DNA of 64,000 bases, from the NCBI RefSeq assembly GCF_000715075.1, contig NC_134096.1:116124698-116188697 (forward strand), written 5' to 3'. Every line of letters begins with the position of its first letter. Positions within the stretch are counted from its first letter, which is position 1. This DNA comes from Nicotiana tabacum. Lineage: Eukaryota; Streptophyta; Magnoliopsida; Solanales; Solanaceae. Made by a program: the position numbers and the translations under genes. Positions 23,328 through 34,699 of this stretch are shown here, one piece after another. The notes beneath the pieces are model-generated. The model did no database searches and was not told where the DNA came from. It was given only the letters and a program-made list of their open reading frames with translations.

Positions 23328-25029
23328 TGATAAGTAGGGATTTTGACCATTTATTTGCTCTCTTTCACTTGCGATTTAGCTCAAAAATGCTTAAAGGTAT
23401 TCCCAAAAACTAATGAAATGTGCTTTTGTACAGGAATATTGGGAAATGAGCCAAAGAAGTCAAAACCAACTCATAAAGGAGTCAAAAGTGGACAAGGACC
23501 AAAACAAGGCAAAAGGCCCATAGTGTGGACCGCACAATTCTGTGCGTGGCCGCAAAAACAAAGAAAGAGCCATGTCTGTTTTTCTTCAGAGTATGCAAAC
23601 CGCACAAATATTGTGCGGCCGCAGAAGAGGAGATTCAGAGAGCTGGTTTTGGGTACGTTGAAGGAGTGCAGACTGCACCATAATTGTGCGGCCGCAAAAT
23701 GACAAGTGCGGCCACACTCAATAATATGCGGCCCGCAGAAGTTAAAGATCAGAGAGATGGGATTTCAAGTTCAAGAAAAAATGCGGACCGCACCATTTTT
23801 GTGCGGTCGCATAATCAAGATCGCGGACGCACTCATATTTATGCGGTCCGCAGAAGTCTCACACAACCAGAGCTTAAGATCAAAGAGTGCGGACCGCACT
23901 ATTATTGTGCGGCCGCAGAAGCAAGAGTGCGGTCGCACTCACAAATGTGCGGTCTCCAGTAGTTGAAAGAGTGCGGCCCCAATCCAGAATTGTGCGGCCG
24001 CAAAACTGGAACCTGTCAAGCCAAGTCTCGTTGTGCGGACCGCACACATAATTATTCGACCGCACAACCTCCGCAGGGGCATTTTTGTCAGATATTTTCA
24101 GCTTAGTATAAATATAACCTTTTGTCATTTTTAGGGTAGGTTGTCTTGGGAGAGCACCTGAGCCGTTTTCCTTTACTGTTTTGAGTAATATTGTACTAGA
24201 TTAGCTTCTGAACATTAGATTTTCTTTCCCTAATCAATTATTATGCATTCTATCTTAATTTCTTCTTGTATTTCTTCGTTTTTCATGAGTAGCTAAATTT
24301 CTAGTTAGGGTTGTGTCCCAACCCTAGTGTGGGTACTTAATGGGTGTTTGATTTAGGACTTGTTTGTGATTGGGTTAGTGATATTTAGCCTAGTTCTTGC
24401 TTGAATTCAAGAATTAATGGTTGCAAACATTGATTCATGCCTAATTGACTTAGTCTCTACTTGAGAAAGAGAGACTAAGTCTAGGAAAACTTGGCTAACA
24501 AGAAATTAGGGTGAACTCAAGAAATTGATAGCTCCAATTAAAGGGTTGAATCTAGAGATAGTAAGACCTGACTTGAGCAGTTATCACTTGTTTTGTGCAA
24601 TACCCATTTGGACTTGAGAAAGTCAAATTGGGCAAAACCACTCAAACTAACAAGAGATATAGAGTGGGTAATTGCATGTGATTGCTATATTACAACCCCG
24701 ACTAATCAGGCTTGTCCTAGAGTTTTCAACCAATTAGGTAACCACCTAGGTGAAAGTCACGACCCTAGATCTTTTATCATTTGGAAAACAACCAAAACCA
24801 AAAATATTTTCTTCTAGTTTAATAATTGCAATCAATAGTTTAAAGTAGAAGTAGAAACAACAAACAAGAATGTGGAAGTGTAATCTAAGGCATATTGTAC
24901 AATTACATTAAATATATACCTAATCCCAATTCTAACTCCCTGAGGATTCGACCCCGACTTGTGTTGGATTTTATTATTGCTTCGACCGCCTCACTACCTA
25001 TATTTGTGGTGTGAGTTTGGGCGACATCA
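23328..25029 (+). repeat. 5' LTR of the Athila-type element (1702 bp)
   Basis: Starts 'tgataagtaggga' and ends 'gcgacatca'; its partner is 36598-38298. Between 23525 and 24070 it holds about 15-20 copies of a CG-rich word, TGCGG(A/C)C(C)GCA, including GCGGCCGC palindromes, spaced by AT-rich 8-12 bp. 'agtataaatataac' near 24107 is the likely TATA box. Confidence 0.88.
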
Positions 25030-25034
25030 ATTTT

Positions 25035-25052
25035 TGGCGCCGTTGCCGGGGA
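25035..25052 (+). other. Primer binding site (tRNA-Asp)
   Basis: TGGCGCCGTTGCCGGGGA is the complement of the 3' end of plant tRNA-Asp(GUC), 5 bases after the LTR; 18 matching bases. Confidence 0.85.
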
Positions 25053-25149
25053 GTTAAACGGATTTAGCTATATATCTATGTTTTTGTGGGATTTGTCTTC
25101 TTTTCCTTCCGAGTCACTAATTTTATTTTTGAATTGCTTATAGGTACGA

Positions 25150-26460
25150 TAATTGCTCTCAATAATGAGCCCATTGGTAATTTGCCACTGGGGGAGGAAG
25201 TGGACGGTGATCAAGGAGATGAGGTTCTTCCCGAACCTCAAGCAAATAGGCGAGGCCAACCACCTAATGATAATGTTCTCGTTCCTCCCCCATCTCCACC
25301 AAGGCGGCAACGTACCGGGTGTTGCCGAACGAGGGTTATGCAAGTGCTATAGTCCTGCCCCACATTAAGGCGGGCAACTTCCAAAGCACCAACGTGATGC
25401 TTACACTACTTGAGAAACAAGGATTCTTCAACGGGGCTCCAAATCAAAATGCTTACAAGCATCTCAAGGGGTTCGTCGATACTTGTTGGGGAGGGGGGGC
25501 AAGCAAACCAATATTTCTGAGGACGCGCTGAGGTTGAGGCTATTTCCTTTCTCTTTACGGGGAAAAGAAGTGTACTAGCTAGAGAGATTGGCCAATCATT
25601 CCATCCATATATGGGATGAGTTGGCCGAAAGATTCATTGCCAAATTCTTCTCTCTGGGGCACATGGCTGCACTACGGGATGAAATTCTAGCGTTCAAGCA
25701 AGAGCCCAATGAGCCATTGCATGAGATTTGGGAAAGATATTGTACCATGGTTAAAGAGTGCCCAAATAATGATATGACCGAAGCCATGATCCAACAAACC
25801 TTCTACAGGGGGATCAACACAACAAATCATTGTGTGGTAAATCAACTCGCCGGCGGGAACTTCATGAACATACCTTATGCCGAAGCTTGTGAAATTTTGG
25901 ATGAGATGGCGGATACCTCATCGGCATGGCAAAGTAGGGCCAATGTTCCGCAAGGTGATCCCAATATCATTCACCTACACAAGGAACTACATGATCATGG
26001 GCAAGCTATCGCAGAGTTAACAACCATAATGAACTAATTGGCCAAAGCTCAACTGCAACAAATTCAAGGGTCGAAACAAGTGAATGCGATGAAAGGTGTA
26101 AATATGATGATGAACAAGAGACGGCAAAAAGGTCAACAAGGGCAAAACCATCCAGAACAATTTATGCAAAATGATAGTAGGTATGACCAAGGTGATTCAT
26201 ATAATGATCTAGAAGAAGAAGTGCAATACGTCAACAATTATCAAGGTCAAAGAAACAATGCTCAAAATCAACAACAACAGAGATCACAAGGAAATCAAGG
26301 AAATTGGAACAACCAAGGCCACCAAGGCAATTGGAGTGGTGGCAACAACAATCAAAGCAATTGGAATAATCAAGGAAACCAAGGCAATTGGGGTGGCAAA
26401 AATCAAAGTAATTGGGGATGTAATCAAGGAGGGTGGAACAACAACAACAACCGGGAGTAG
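25150..26460 (+). pseudogene. Athila gag, broken
   Basis: Pieces in several frames: NNEPIGNLPLGEEVDGDQGD; then VLPNEGYASAIVLPHIKAGN after a shift near 25310; then 25588-26037 with HIWDELAERFIAKFFSLGHM and EPLHEIWERYCTMVKECPNN (the retrotransposon gag helical domain); a stop at 26035; and a Q/N/G-rich tail (QGNWGGKNQSNWG) to TAG 26460. The protein would form the capsid shell around the RNA. At least two frameshifts and one in-frame stop are present, and no ATG is seen in frame at the 5' end. Confidence 0.75.
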
Positions 26461-26499
26461 GGTTTTTAAAGGCCCCCAATGTTCCAAAAACCGAGCAAT

Positions 26500-27713
26500 C
26501 CACCCCTATCCTTCTCAAGGCCCGAGCCCGAGCTCTTCTAACAATGAGATAGGACGGATTGAAAGTATGTTCAAACAAATGATGGAGAAAAATGCCGATT
26601 CTGATGCTCAATTAGCCTCCCACAACACTTCAATCCGCAATTTGGAGGTTCAACTTAGCCAAATCTCACGAGCATTGAACACTCGTCCTAAGGGGGCACT
26701 ACCAAGTGATACGGTGGTGAACAAAAAATGGGAAATAATACGGGACATGCTATGGCAGTGATTACGAAAAGTGGAAAAGGTGGAGATGCAACCACCTCAA
26801 ATCAAAGAAGAATTGTGGATGATGATGTTGTACTTCAAGAAGATGAAATTCCAAGCAATGTGGTTCAAGCTAATGACGAAGTGAGAATTGATATTGATGA
26901 AAATATGGAGGAGATGCAAGAAGAGGTGAACCCATCTAGGGAGCACATGATTGACATACCGGAACCGGTAGTGCCAAAGGCTAAGGTACCAATACCAAGG
27001 CCTCCCCCTCCATACCCTCAAAGTCTTGCAAAGAAAATAGTGAGAACCAATTCAAAAAGTTTATTTACATAATGAAGAGTTTGTCTATCAATGTACCATT
27101 GGTTGAGGCGTTGAAACAAATGTCGGGTTATGCAAAGTTCATGAAGGACTTGGTCACCAAGAAGTGGTCGATGAATTGTGAAACTATCGAGATGACACAT
27201 CAAGTTAGTGCTATTGTGCACTCAATGACTCCGAAATTGGAAGATCCGAGTGCTTTCACAATCCCTTGCACTATTGGGAGCGCCGACTTTGCCAAAGCTT
27301 TATGTGATTTGGGGGCAAGTATGAACTTGATGCCCTACTCTGTGTTCAAAACTTTGGGAATTAGGCAACCAAAACCCACATCTATGAGGTTGCAAATGGC
27401 GGATCAGACTATGAAGAGGCCATTGGGAATTATTGATGATGTGTTAGTCCATGTTGATAAGTTCATCCTTCCAGCGGACTTTGTGATCCTTGATTGTGAG
27501 GCTGACTACGAGGTGCCTATTATATTAGGTAGACCATTCCTTGCTACGGGGAAGGCTCTTGTTGATGTGGAAGCCGGTGATCTCACTTTTCGGGTGGGTG
27601 ACAAAAAGGTGATTTTCCATGTATGCAAATCGATGAGGCAACCAAATAGCAACGAAGTTTGTTCATTGGTGGATTTAGTGACCGAAGTATTCTTGATGAT
27701 GCTAGTTCTCTGA
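26500..27713 (+). pseudogene. Athila gag-pro linker and aspartic protease
   Basis: 26500-27071 continues the polyprotein (NEIGRIESMFKQMMEKNAD) in shifting frames. 27072-27713 is one open frame with MKSLSINVPLVEALKQM, then the protease active site KALCDLGASMNLMPYSVF (DLGAS in place of the usual D-T/S-G, as is normal in Athila) and YEVPIILGRPFLATG, the flap/second block. Stops at 27072 and 27713 disconnect it. Confidence 0.75.
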
Positions 27714-27796
27714 TGAATGTTGAGGATACCTTGGAAGCTGTGTTGCTCAATCATGATGATGTTGAGAAGGAAGGCTTTGTGTAATGTGTCAATGCT

Positions 27797-29005
27797 TTGC
27801 AAGGAATTGGGTCATATACTTATGAACCCCGAAAATTGTCCTTAGATCTTGAGAACCGGAAGACTCCTCCAACAAAGCCCTCAATCGAGGAGCCTCCTAC
27901 TTTGGAGTTAAAGCCTTTGCCTTCACATCAAAGGTATGAGTTTCTTGGCCCTTGTTCCACTTTACCTGTTATTCTTTCCTCTTGGTTGACTAACGTGCAG
28001 GTAGATTCTACTTTGGCGGTGCTCAAAAAGAGGAAGAAAGCGATAGATTGGATATTGGCGGATATTCGGGGTATAAGCCCCGCCTTTTGTATGCACAAGA
28101 TTATTTTGGAGGAGGATGCCAAACCCTCTGTGGAGCATCAAAGAAGATTGAATGAAGCAATGCAAGAGGTAGTGAAGAAGGAGATCATAAAGTGGTTGGA
28201 TGCTGGGGTTGTTTACCCCATTTTCGATAGCTCATGGACTTCTCTGGTGCAATGTGTCCCAAAGAAAGGGGGCATGACCGTGATAACTAATGACAAGAAT
28301 GAATTGATCCCCACAAGAACTGTCACCAGGTGGAGAGTGTGCATGGACTATAGGAAGCTCAACAAAGTCACTCGGAAAGATCATTTTCCGCTTCCATTTC
28401 TTGATCAAATGTTGGATAGGTTGGCCGGACGTGCTTTTTATTGCTTCCTGAATGGATGCTCCGGCTATAATCAGATTCTTATTTCTCCTGAGGACCAAAA
28501 GAAGACCACTTTCACTTGTCCATATGGTAGCTTTGCATTCTCGAGGATGCCGTTTGGGTTATGTAATGCATCGGCGACTATTTAACGGTGTATGGTGGCT
28601 ATTTTCACTGATATGGTGGAAGATATTCTTGAGGTCTTCATGGACGTTTTCTCTGTCATTGGGAATGATTTTGATGATTGCTTGAACAACTTGGACAAGG
28701 TATTGACAAGATGTGAGGAAACTAACTTGGTTTTGAATTGGGAGAAATGTCACTTCATGGTCGAGGAAGGCATTATCCTCGGTCACAAGATTTCAAAGTA
28801 TGGTATTGAGGTTGATAAGGCCAAAGTTGAAGTGATCTCCAAACTCCCTCCCCCTACATCCGTGAAGGGAGTGAGGAGCTTTTTGGGTCATACGGGGTTC
28901 TATCGCCGATTCATCAAGGATTTTTCTAAGGTGGTGAGCCCTTTGTGCAAACTTTTGGAGAAGGATGCCAAGTTCCATTTCAATGAAGGCATTCGAGTTG
29001 CTTAA
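27797..29005 (+). pseudogene. Athila reverse transcriptase, broken
   Basis: RT fingers and palm: LDAGVVYPIFDSSWTS, RVCMDYRKLNKVTRKDHFPL, SFAFSRMPFGLCNASATI, then a TAA at 28583-28585. After it: the active-site box reads FMDVFS, so the second catalytic Asp of F/Y-x-D-D is Val; then VLNWEKCHFMVEEGIILGHK and GVRSFLGHTGFYRRFIKDFS (thumb/connection). Besides the stop, the changed active site alone would abolish polymerase activity. Confidence 0.82.
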
Positions 29006-29420
29006 GTTCAAGTTGACTACTACTTCTATTATTACCGCAACGGATTGGAGCTTGCCTTTTGAGCTCATGTGCGACGCAAGTGATGTGGCGGTTGGAGCGA
29101 AGTTGGGCCAACATATCAACAAAATCTTCCATCCGGTCTATTATGCAAGCAAGACAATGAATGATGCCCAAGTCAACTACACAGTGACCGAAAAGAGCTC
29201 CTTGCTATTGTCTTTGCTATGGAGAAGTTTCGCCCGTACTTGATGGGTATAAAGGTGATTGTTCACACCGACCATGCGGCGCTTCGGTATTTTATGAGCA
29301 AGAAGGATTCTAAGGCAATGTTGATGCGATAGGTACTTCTATTGCAAGAGTTTGATCTAGATATTCAAGGCCATAAGGATAGTGAAAATCAAGTGGTGGA
29401 TCACTTATCCCGATTGGAGG
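28965..29420 (+). pseudogene. Athila RNase H, broken
   Basis: LPFELMCDASDVAVGA carries the first catalytic Asp, followed by HPVYYASKTMNDAQVNYTVTEK with the Glu. Then frames shift, with IVHTDHAALRYF readable near 29260. A stop near 29332 (codon TAG) precedes LLLQEFDLDIQG. One RNase H only, unlike the Tat element next door. Confidence 0.75.
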
Positions 29421-30783
29421 AGGAGGGGAGGCCACATGATGGCCTTGAGATAAATGATTCATTTCCCGACGAGCAACTCCTAGCCATTTCTATGACCGGG
29501 ATGCCATGGTTCACCGACTTGGCCAATTATCTTGTGAGTGGCATTGTACCAAATGAGTTCTCTTCAAACCAAAGAAAGAAGCTCAAACGGGATTGCCTTG
29601 ACTATTATTGGGATGAGCTATATTTTTCCAGATATGTACCGATGGTGTGATCCGAGGATGTGTGACGGAGGAAGAACAAATGTGTATTCTTTAGGCTTGC
29701 CACTCTTCACCGTATGGTGGTCACCATGGTGGAGCAAGAACGACAGCAAAAGTTTTGAGTTGTAGATTCTATTGGCCTACTCTCTACAAGGATGCTAGTG
29801 AGCTTGTCAAGCGGTGTGATGAATGCTAAAGGGCATGTGGGATCTCAAAGAAGAATGAAATTCCTCTTACCACTATTTTGGAGATAGATATTTTCGATGT
29901 GTGGGGTATTGATTTTATGGGCCCGTTTGTTAGCTCTTGTGGAAATACCTACATTCTAGTTGCAGTGGATTATGTATCTGAATGGGTTGAGGCCATTTCT
30001 TTGCCCAACAATGAAGCAAGGAATGTGGTGGCATTCTTGAAAAAGAATATCTTCACGAGGTTTGGTACCCCAAGAGCCATTATTAGTGATGGGGGTTTGC
30101 ATTTTTGCAACAAGGTTTTTGATATCTTACTCACAAAGTATGGTGTCACTCACAAAGTATCAACCCCCTACCATCCTCAAGCAAGCGGACAAGTTGAAGT
30201 CTCCAACCGGGATATAAAGAGTATTTTGTCAAAGACAGTCAATGCCAACCGGACGGATTGGTCAAGAAAACTTGATGATGCTCTTTGGGCTTATAGAACG
30301 GCCTACAAAATACCGATCGGGATGTATCCATACCGGTTGGTGTTCGGTAAGGCATCCCATCTTCCGATAGAACTTGAGCATAAGGCCATGTGGGCTTTGA
30401 AGAAGTTGAACCTTGAATGGGATGTCGCGGCAAATCTAAGGGTGTCACAATTGAATGAGCTTGATGAATTCCGGTATCATGCCTACACAAGCTCGTCCCT
30501 TTACAAGGAGAAGATGAAGTACCTCCATGACAAGTACATCCACAATAAGGAATTTAAAAAGGGTGATCTTGTGCTATTGTTCAATTCCCGGTTACGGATG
30601 TTTCCGGGCAAGTTGAAGTCAAAATGGAGTGGCCCCTTTGAAGTGGTGAATGTAACCCCCTTTGGTGCTCTAGAATTGAAAAATAAGAATGATGAGGTGT
30701 TTAGAGTCAATGGGCACCAGGTTAAACATTATCTTGGCAAGGTTGATGATGGCCACATTGTGGCGGTTCTTCATTTCAAATGA
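29421..30783 (+). pseudogene. Athila integrase (core intact, zinc finger broken)
   Basis: 29421-29877 is the linker and zinc-binding region with several stops. 29878-30783 is a 301-codon open frame from within the core: [20 protein letters not shown] (first D), [16 protein letters not shown] (second D) and [16 protein letters not shown] (E), i.e. the full D,D,E triad, then [15 protein letters not shown] and the C-terminal [19 protein letters not shown] / [10 protein letters not shown]. The core is the best preserved part of the element. Confidence 0.82.
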
Positions 30784-31991
30784 TTAGTAATCTGCATCGT
30801 GCCGCGACGTTAAATCAGGCGCTTCTTGGGAGGCAACCAATGTGTCTTTTTCTTTTTCTTTTATTCTTTGTTAGATAGGTGTTGTTTTGTGCTAACTAGT
30901 TTTGAAGTGTATTAAGGAATGGGTGTGCATTGTAGGGATTGTGCAAGAAAAATTGGCTAAGTGTCACAAAAAGTGCGGACCGCACAACCACTCTGCGGCC
31001 GCACAATTCTGTGTGCGGTCGCACAACCAGAAGATCAAAATCATATGCTCTCTGAAGTTGGTCTATCAAATATCCTTAACAAAGTGCGGCCGCACACAAA
31101 ATTGTGCGATCCGCACAAATTCTGCGGTCGCACTCACTTTTGTGCGGTCCGCAGAACATCTTCGAAGGAACAGGTAATGAGTGCGGACCACACTCAAAAT
31201 TGTACGGCCGCATTTAGGTAAATTCTGGGCCCGACGGGTCAAAGTATAAATAGGGATTTTCTCAACTTTTTACACTTTACATTCTCTGAAACTTCAAGCC
31301 CTAAGCAAACACAGTGCATCCCCCACTAATTCTCAAACTTCAAGCATTTTATCTCTTAGATTCTCACCTGCATCCTCCATCACTGTTATGTTCATTTCAT
31401 CTTTAGATTTTTCATCTTCTCTTAGTTTTGTTCTTTTGTCTAGGGTTAATTTCATGCCTAAAAATGTCAATAGTTAGTCATATTTTCTCAAAATCATGTG
31501 GGTAGCTTCATAATTGTTAATTTGGGCCTGGGTAAATAGCTAATCATGCTTGATTATTAGGGCCATGTGTAATTCTTGCAAAACTTGTATGAATCGTAAA
31601 GCAGTGCCGTGTTAATCCAAATTGTGCGGCCGCACACACTTTCGCGCGGTTCGCAGTCTCTAAGTTAGGGCATCTGTATGCTTGAATTGTGTGGACCGCA
31701 CTTAAAAATATGCAGTCCGCCGTAAAATTTTGCGGTCTGCACTATTAAATGATCAGAGACCTAGTAGTTTGAACCTGGGGCTGTGCGGCCGCACTCAAAA
31801 TTGTGCGGTCCGCACTTTTGATTGTGCGACCTCACTCACTTTTGTGCTGTCCGCACTGGGCAGTCTGCGTCCGCACTCACTTTTGTGCGATCCGCACTGC
31901 CTCTTCTATTTTTTCATAACTGACCTGCAACTATCATGCATATATCTATGTCCTATGTACCTGAACTCTAACTGATTCTTATTGTTATGAA
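30784..31991 (+). other. Spacer between pol and the downstream ORF with CG-rich motif clusters
   Basis: No ORF of note. Two clusters (30970-31215 and 31620-31900) repeat the TGCGGNCGCAC-type words that also fill the LTRs. 'agtataaatagggatt' near 31243 looks like a TATA box and could start a subgenomic transcript for the downstream ORF, as has been proposed for env-like genes. Inference only. Confidence 0.5.
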
Positions 31992-34699
31992 TTGCAGACA
32001 ATGGTTAGATCACGTGGTAGAGGAGATTCATCAAAAGGGAGGGCAGAACCCTCCCGAGGCCGAGGACGAAGCAAGAGTAACCTACCACTAGCCATCCAGA
32101 GAGTGTTAAGCAAGAAGGCTACGACTAACGGAGTCCCTGAATCATCAGACACCAGTGAGTATCTCCCGTCTAGGGAAGTTTCTGAGGGAAACTCTGACCA
32201 AGCCCCACCTAACACCCAACCTCAACAAGTCTCGGGTATATTCCACTTAGTTGATGAATCATCTTTCGCTGCTAGTTCTTCTAAAGGTTCGGAAGAGGGT
32301 AGCCATGATTCTAAGCCCTCTTCCTCACATGCCTTGGCTGCACCAATCAAAGTCGATGATGACGATGACGTACCAGATGACGGTAGAGGGGGAGACACTC
32401 AAGTGGGTGGTATTGAGAGGACAAAGAAAAGGGAGATGTGGGAAGACAGATTTGTCAGCTTGACTGCCTTCAACAGATTTAGAGAGTGGTGGCCCCAGAG
32501 ATCGCTCACTCTTGAGCGAAAATTCTTGATGAAGGATTTGGACAAGCATAACCCAAATGTCCTCAGACAGTTCTAGGAGATAAAATGATGGAAATGGTTT
32601 ACCCAAAGCACCCTCGGTGCAAATGAGCACTTGGTTAAAGAATTTTATTCCAATGTGGCTCACATTAAGAAGGGTACCAAGGTGACAAAAGTGCAAAATC
32701 TAAAAATCCGATTCAACTCCTGTGCTTTGAACTCTTACGTGGGATTTGAAGAAGTGGAGGCAGCCCAATACTTGGAAAAGTTGGCTATGGGTAATGTAGC
32801 TTGCCCGTGGCTAGCTGAGATTTTGGTTATTTGAGGATAAACAACTCTGTGCCTCACAGCAGGGGTTCCAATAGTCCGGGCCACCCTAAACTTTGAAGCT
32901 AAAGGGTGGCAGACTTTTGTGTGCAGCTGCATTGACCCGTGCTTCAATTATGAGAACAACCTCCCACTTCCCTGAGCAGTCTCAGTGGCTTCAATTATGG
33001 CTGGGTACCCGATAAATGTGGGTGCTATAATGTCAACCAATATCATTTTGGCTGTCTAGAAGGATGAGAGATCCTACCCCTACCCGAACTTCCTCACAGA
33101 GTACTTCAATGATCAAAAGGTGGAGCCGACGCAGTATGATACTAAAGTATCATACAAGTAGGTGGTCTTGAGAGGACAAAGAAAAGGGAGATGTGGGAAG
33201 ACAGATTTGTTAGCTTGACTGCCTTCAACAGATTTAGAGAGTGGTGGCCCCAGATACCGCTCACTCTTGAGCTAGAATTCTTGATGAAGGATTTGGACAA
33301 GCATAACCCAAATGTCCTCAGACAGTTCCAGGAGAGAAAATGATGGAAATGGTTCACCCAAAGCGCCCTCGATGCAAATGAGCACTTGGTTAAAGAATTT
33401 TATTCCAATGTGGCTCACATTAAGAAGGGTACCAAGGTGACAAAAGTGCGAAATCTGAAAATCCAATTCGACTCCTGTGCTTTGAACTCTTACATGGGAT
33501 TTGAAGAATTGGAGGCAGCCCAATACTTGGAAAAGCTGGCTATGGGTTGTGCAGCTCGCCCGTGGCTAGCTGAGATTTTGGCTATTCGAGGATCAACACC
33601 TCTGTGGCTCACAGCAGGGGTTCCAATAGTTCGGGCCACCCTACACTTTGAAGCTAAAGGGTGGCAGACTTTCGTGTGCAGCCGCATTGACCCGTGCTTA
33701 AATGAGAACAACCTCCCACTTCCCCGAGCAGTCCTGGTGGATTCAATTATGGATGGGTACTCGATCAATGTGTTTGCTATAATGTCAACCAATATCACTT
33801 TCGCTATCCAGAAGGATGAGAGATCCTACCCCTACCTGAACTTCCTCATAGAGTACTTCAATGATCAAAAGGTGGAGCCAAGGCAGTATGATACTAAAGT
33901 AAAGGCCAAGAAGCCTTTCTCATGGTACCACCTACAGGGTTCTGACAACCCGAAGTTCAAGGGTAAGGCAACTAACTCCGTTGGCTAGTCTGAGGAGCCA
34001 ACGGTAGTAGTTACTGATTCAGCTGCTGAGCCTTCCGCATATGCTATGCCTTCCACAACAACCGGACCTTCCACCGGGACAGCAGACATGCCACCATCTT
34101 CTTCTTCCAGACCATCAGCTCCATTATCAGTGCCAGCTTCATCTACTTATCCACTTACTATGCTACGAGTCTCCCAGACATTGGCGAGTCTCAACAACTG
34201 GATGCAGGCAGCTACTTCAAAGCTGTCTTACATATCCAGTGCTGTTTCAACACAGTCTTCTGCCCAGGCTGCACTACAGGTACCTCCGTCAGTGGAGGAA
34301 ATATTGAAGAAGATTTTGGACAACCAGAAGACCATTATGGAGACTCTGGTGGCACATGGGGATGTCATTGAGGATTTGGGCAAACAGGTAAAGAAAATGC
34401 GGAAGTCTCAAGCATCGAAGAAGTCGGTGGATAATTTGACAACAACAGTTACCAAGCTTGCATCGGCCGGAGATCTACCACTGGACCTACTCATGGAGGG
34501 AGCAGCTTCAGCACCAGTAGTACGAGAGGCATCATATATAGCAGCCGGCCAGTCTGAGGAGCCGGTTGTGACTGCCCACACCGCTGAGGAGATAATACAG
34601 ATGCTCAGCAACCCTGTTGTCCCTCAGCCAGGTGATGATGAGATACAACTAGAGGAGACCGAGGGTTCTGAGGATCCCATGCAGACTGAGACCACATAG
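31992..34699 (+). pseudogene. Athila downstream (env-position) ORF with 'putative plant transposon protein' domain, duplicated and broken
   Basis: Three open pieces in the position where Athila carries its env-like ORF. 32002/31992-32576: VRSRGRGDSSKGRAEPSRGR, acidic middle, then KREMWEDRFVSLTAFNRFRE. 33386-33988: VKEFYSNVAHIKKGTKVTKV, AAQYLEKLAMGCAARPWLAE, PVSWYHLQGSD-like end; this part matches what Pfam calls a putative plant transposon protein domain. 34046-34699, same frame after one stop: S/T/P-rich, then a coiled coil (EEILKKILDNQKTIMETL) and an acidic tail. No transmembrane segment or signal peptide is evident, so an envelope role is not supported by what I see. Between pieces lies an internal 755-bp duplication. 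Confidence 0.65.
32400..33909 (+). repeat. Internal tandem duplication, 755-bp period
   Basis: 'ggtggtattgagaggacaaa' at 32406 and 'ggtggtcttgagaggacaaa' at 33161 open two collinear copies that stay similar to ~33148 and ~33900. The two have diverged by point changes; copy 1 has more stops than copy 2. Confidence 0.8.

Noticed and set aside
23525..24070. CRISPR-like or satellite array from repeated CG-rich words in the Athila LTR
   Set aside because: Spacing and unit length are irregular, words are short and in both orientations, and they lie within retroelement LTRs of a plant.
25035..25052. A tRNA gene at the tRNA-Asp-like sequence
   Set aside because: Only the 18-nt complement of a tRNA 3' end is present, as a primer site; no cloverleaf. 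No tRNA or rRNA gene was found in the window.
31992..34699. A true envelope gene in the Athila-type element
   Set aside because: Position fits, but no signal peptide or transmembrane segment could be seen in the readable pieces.
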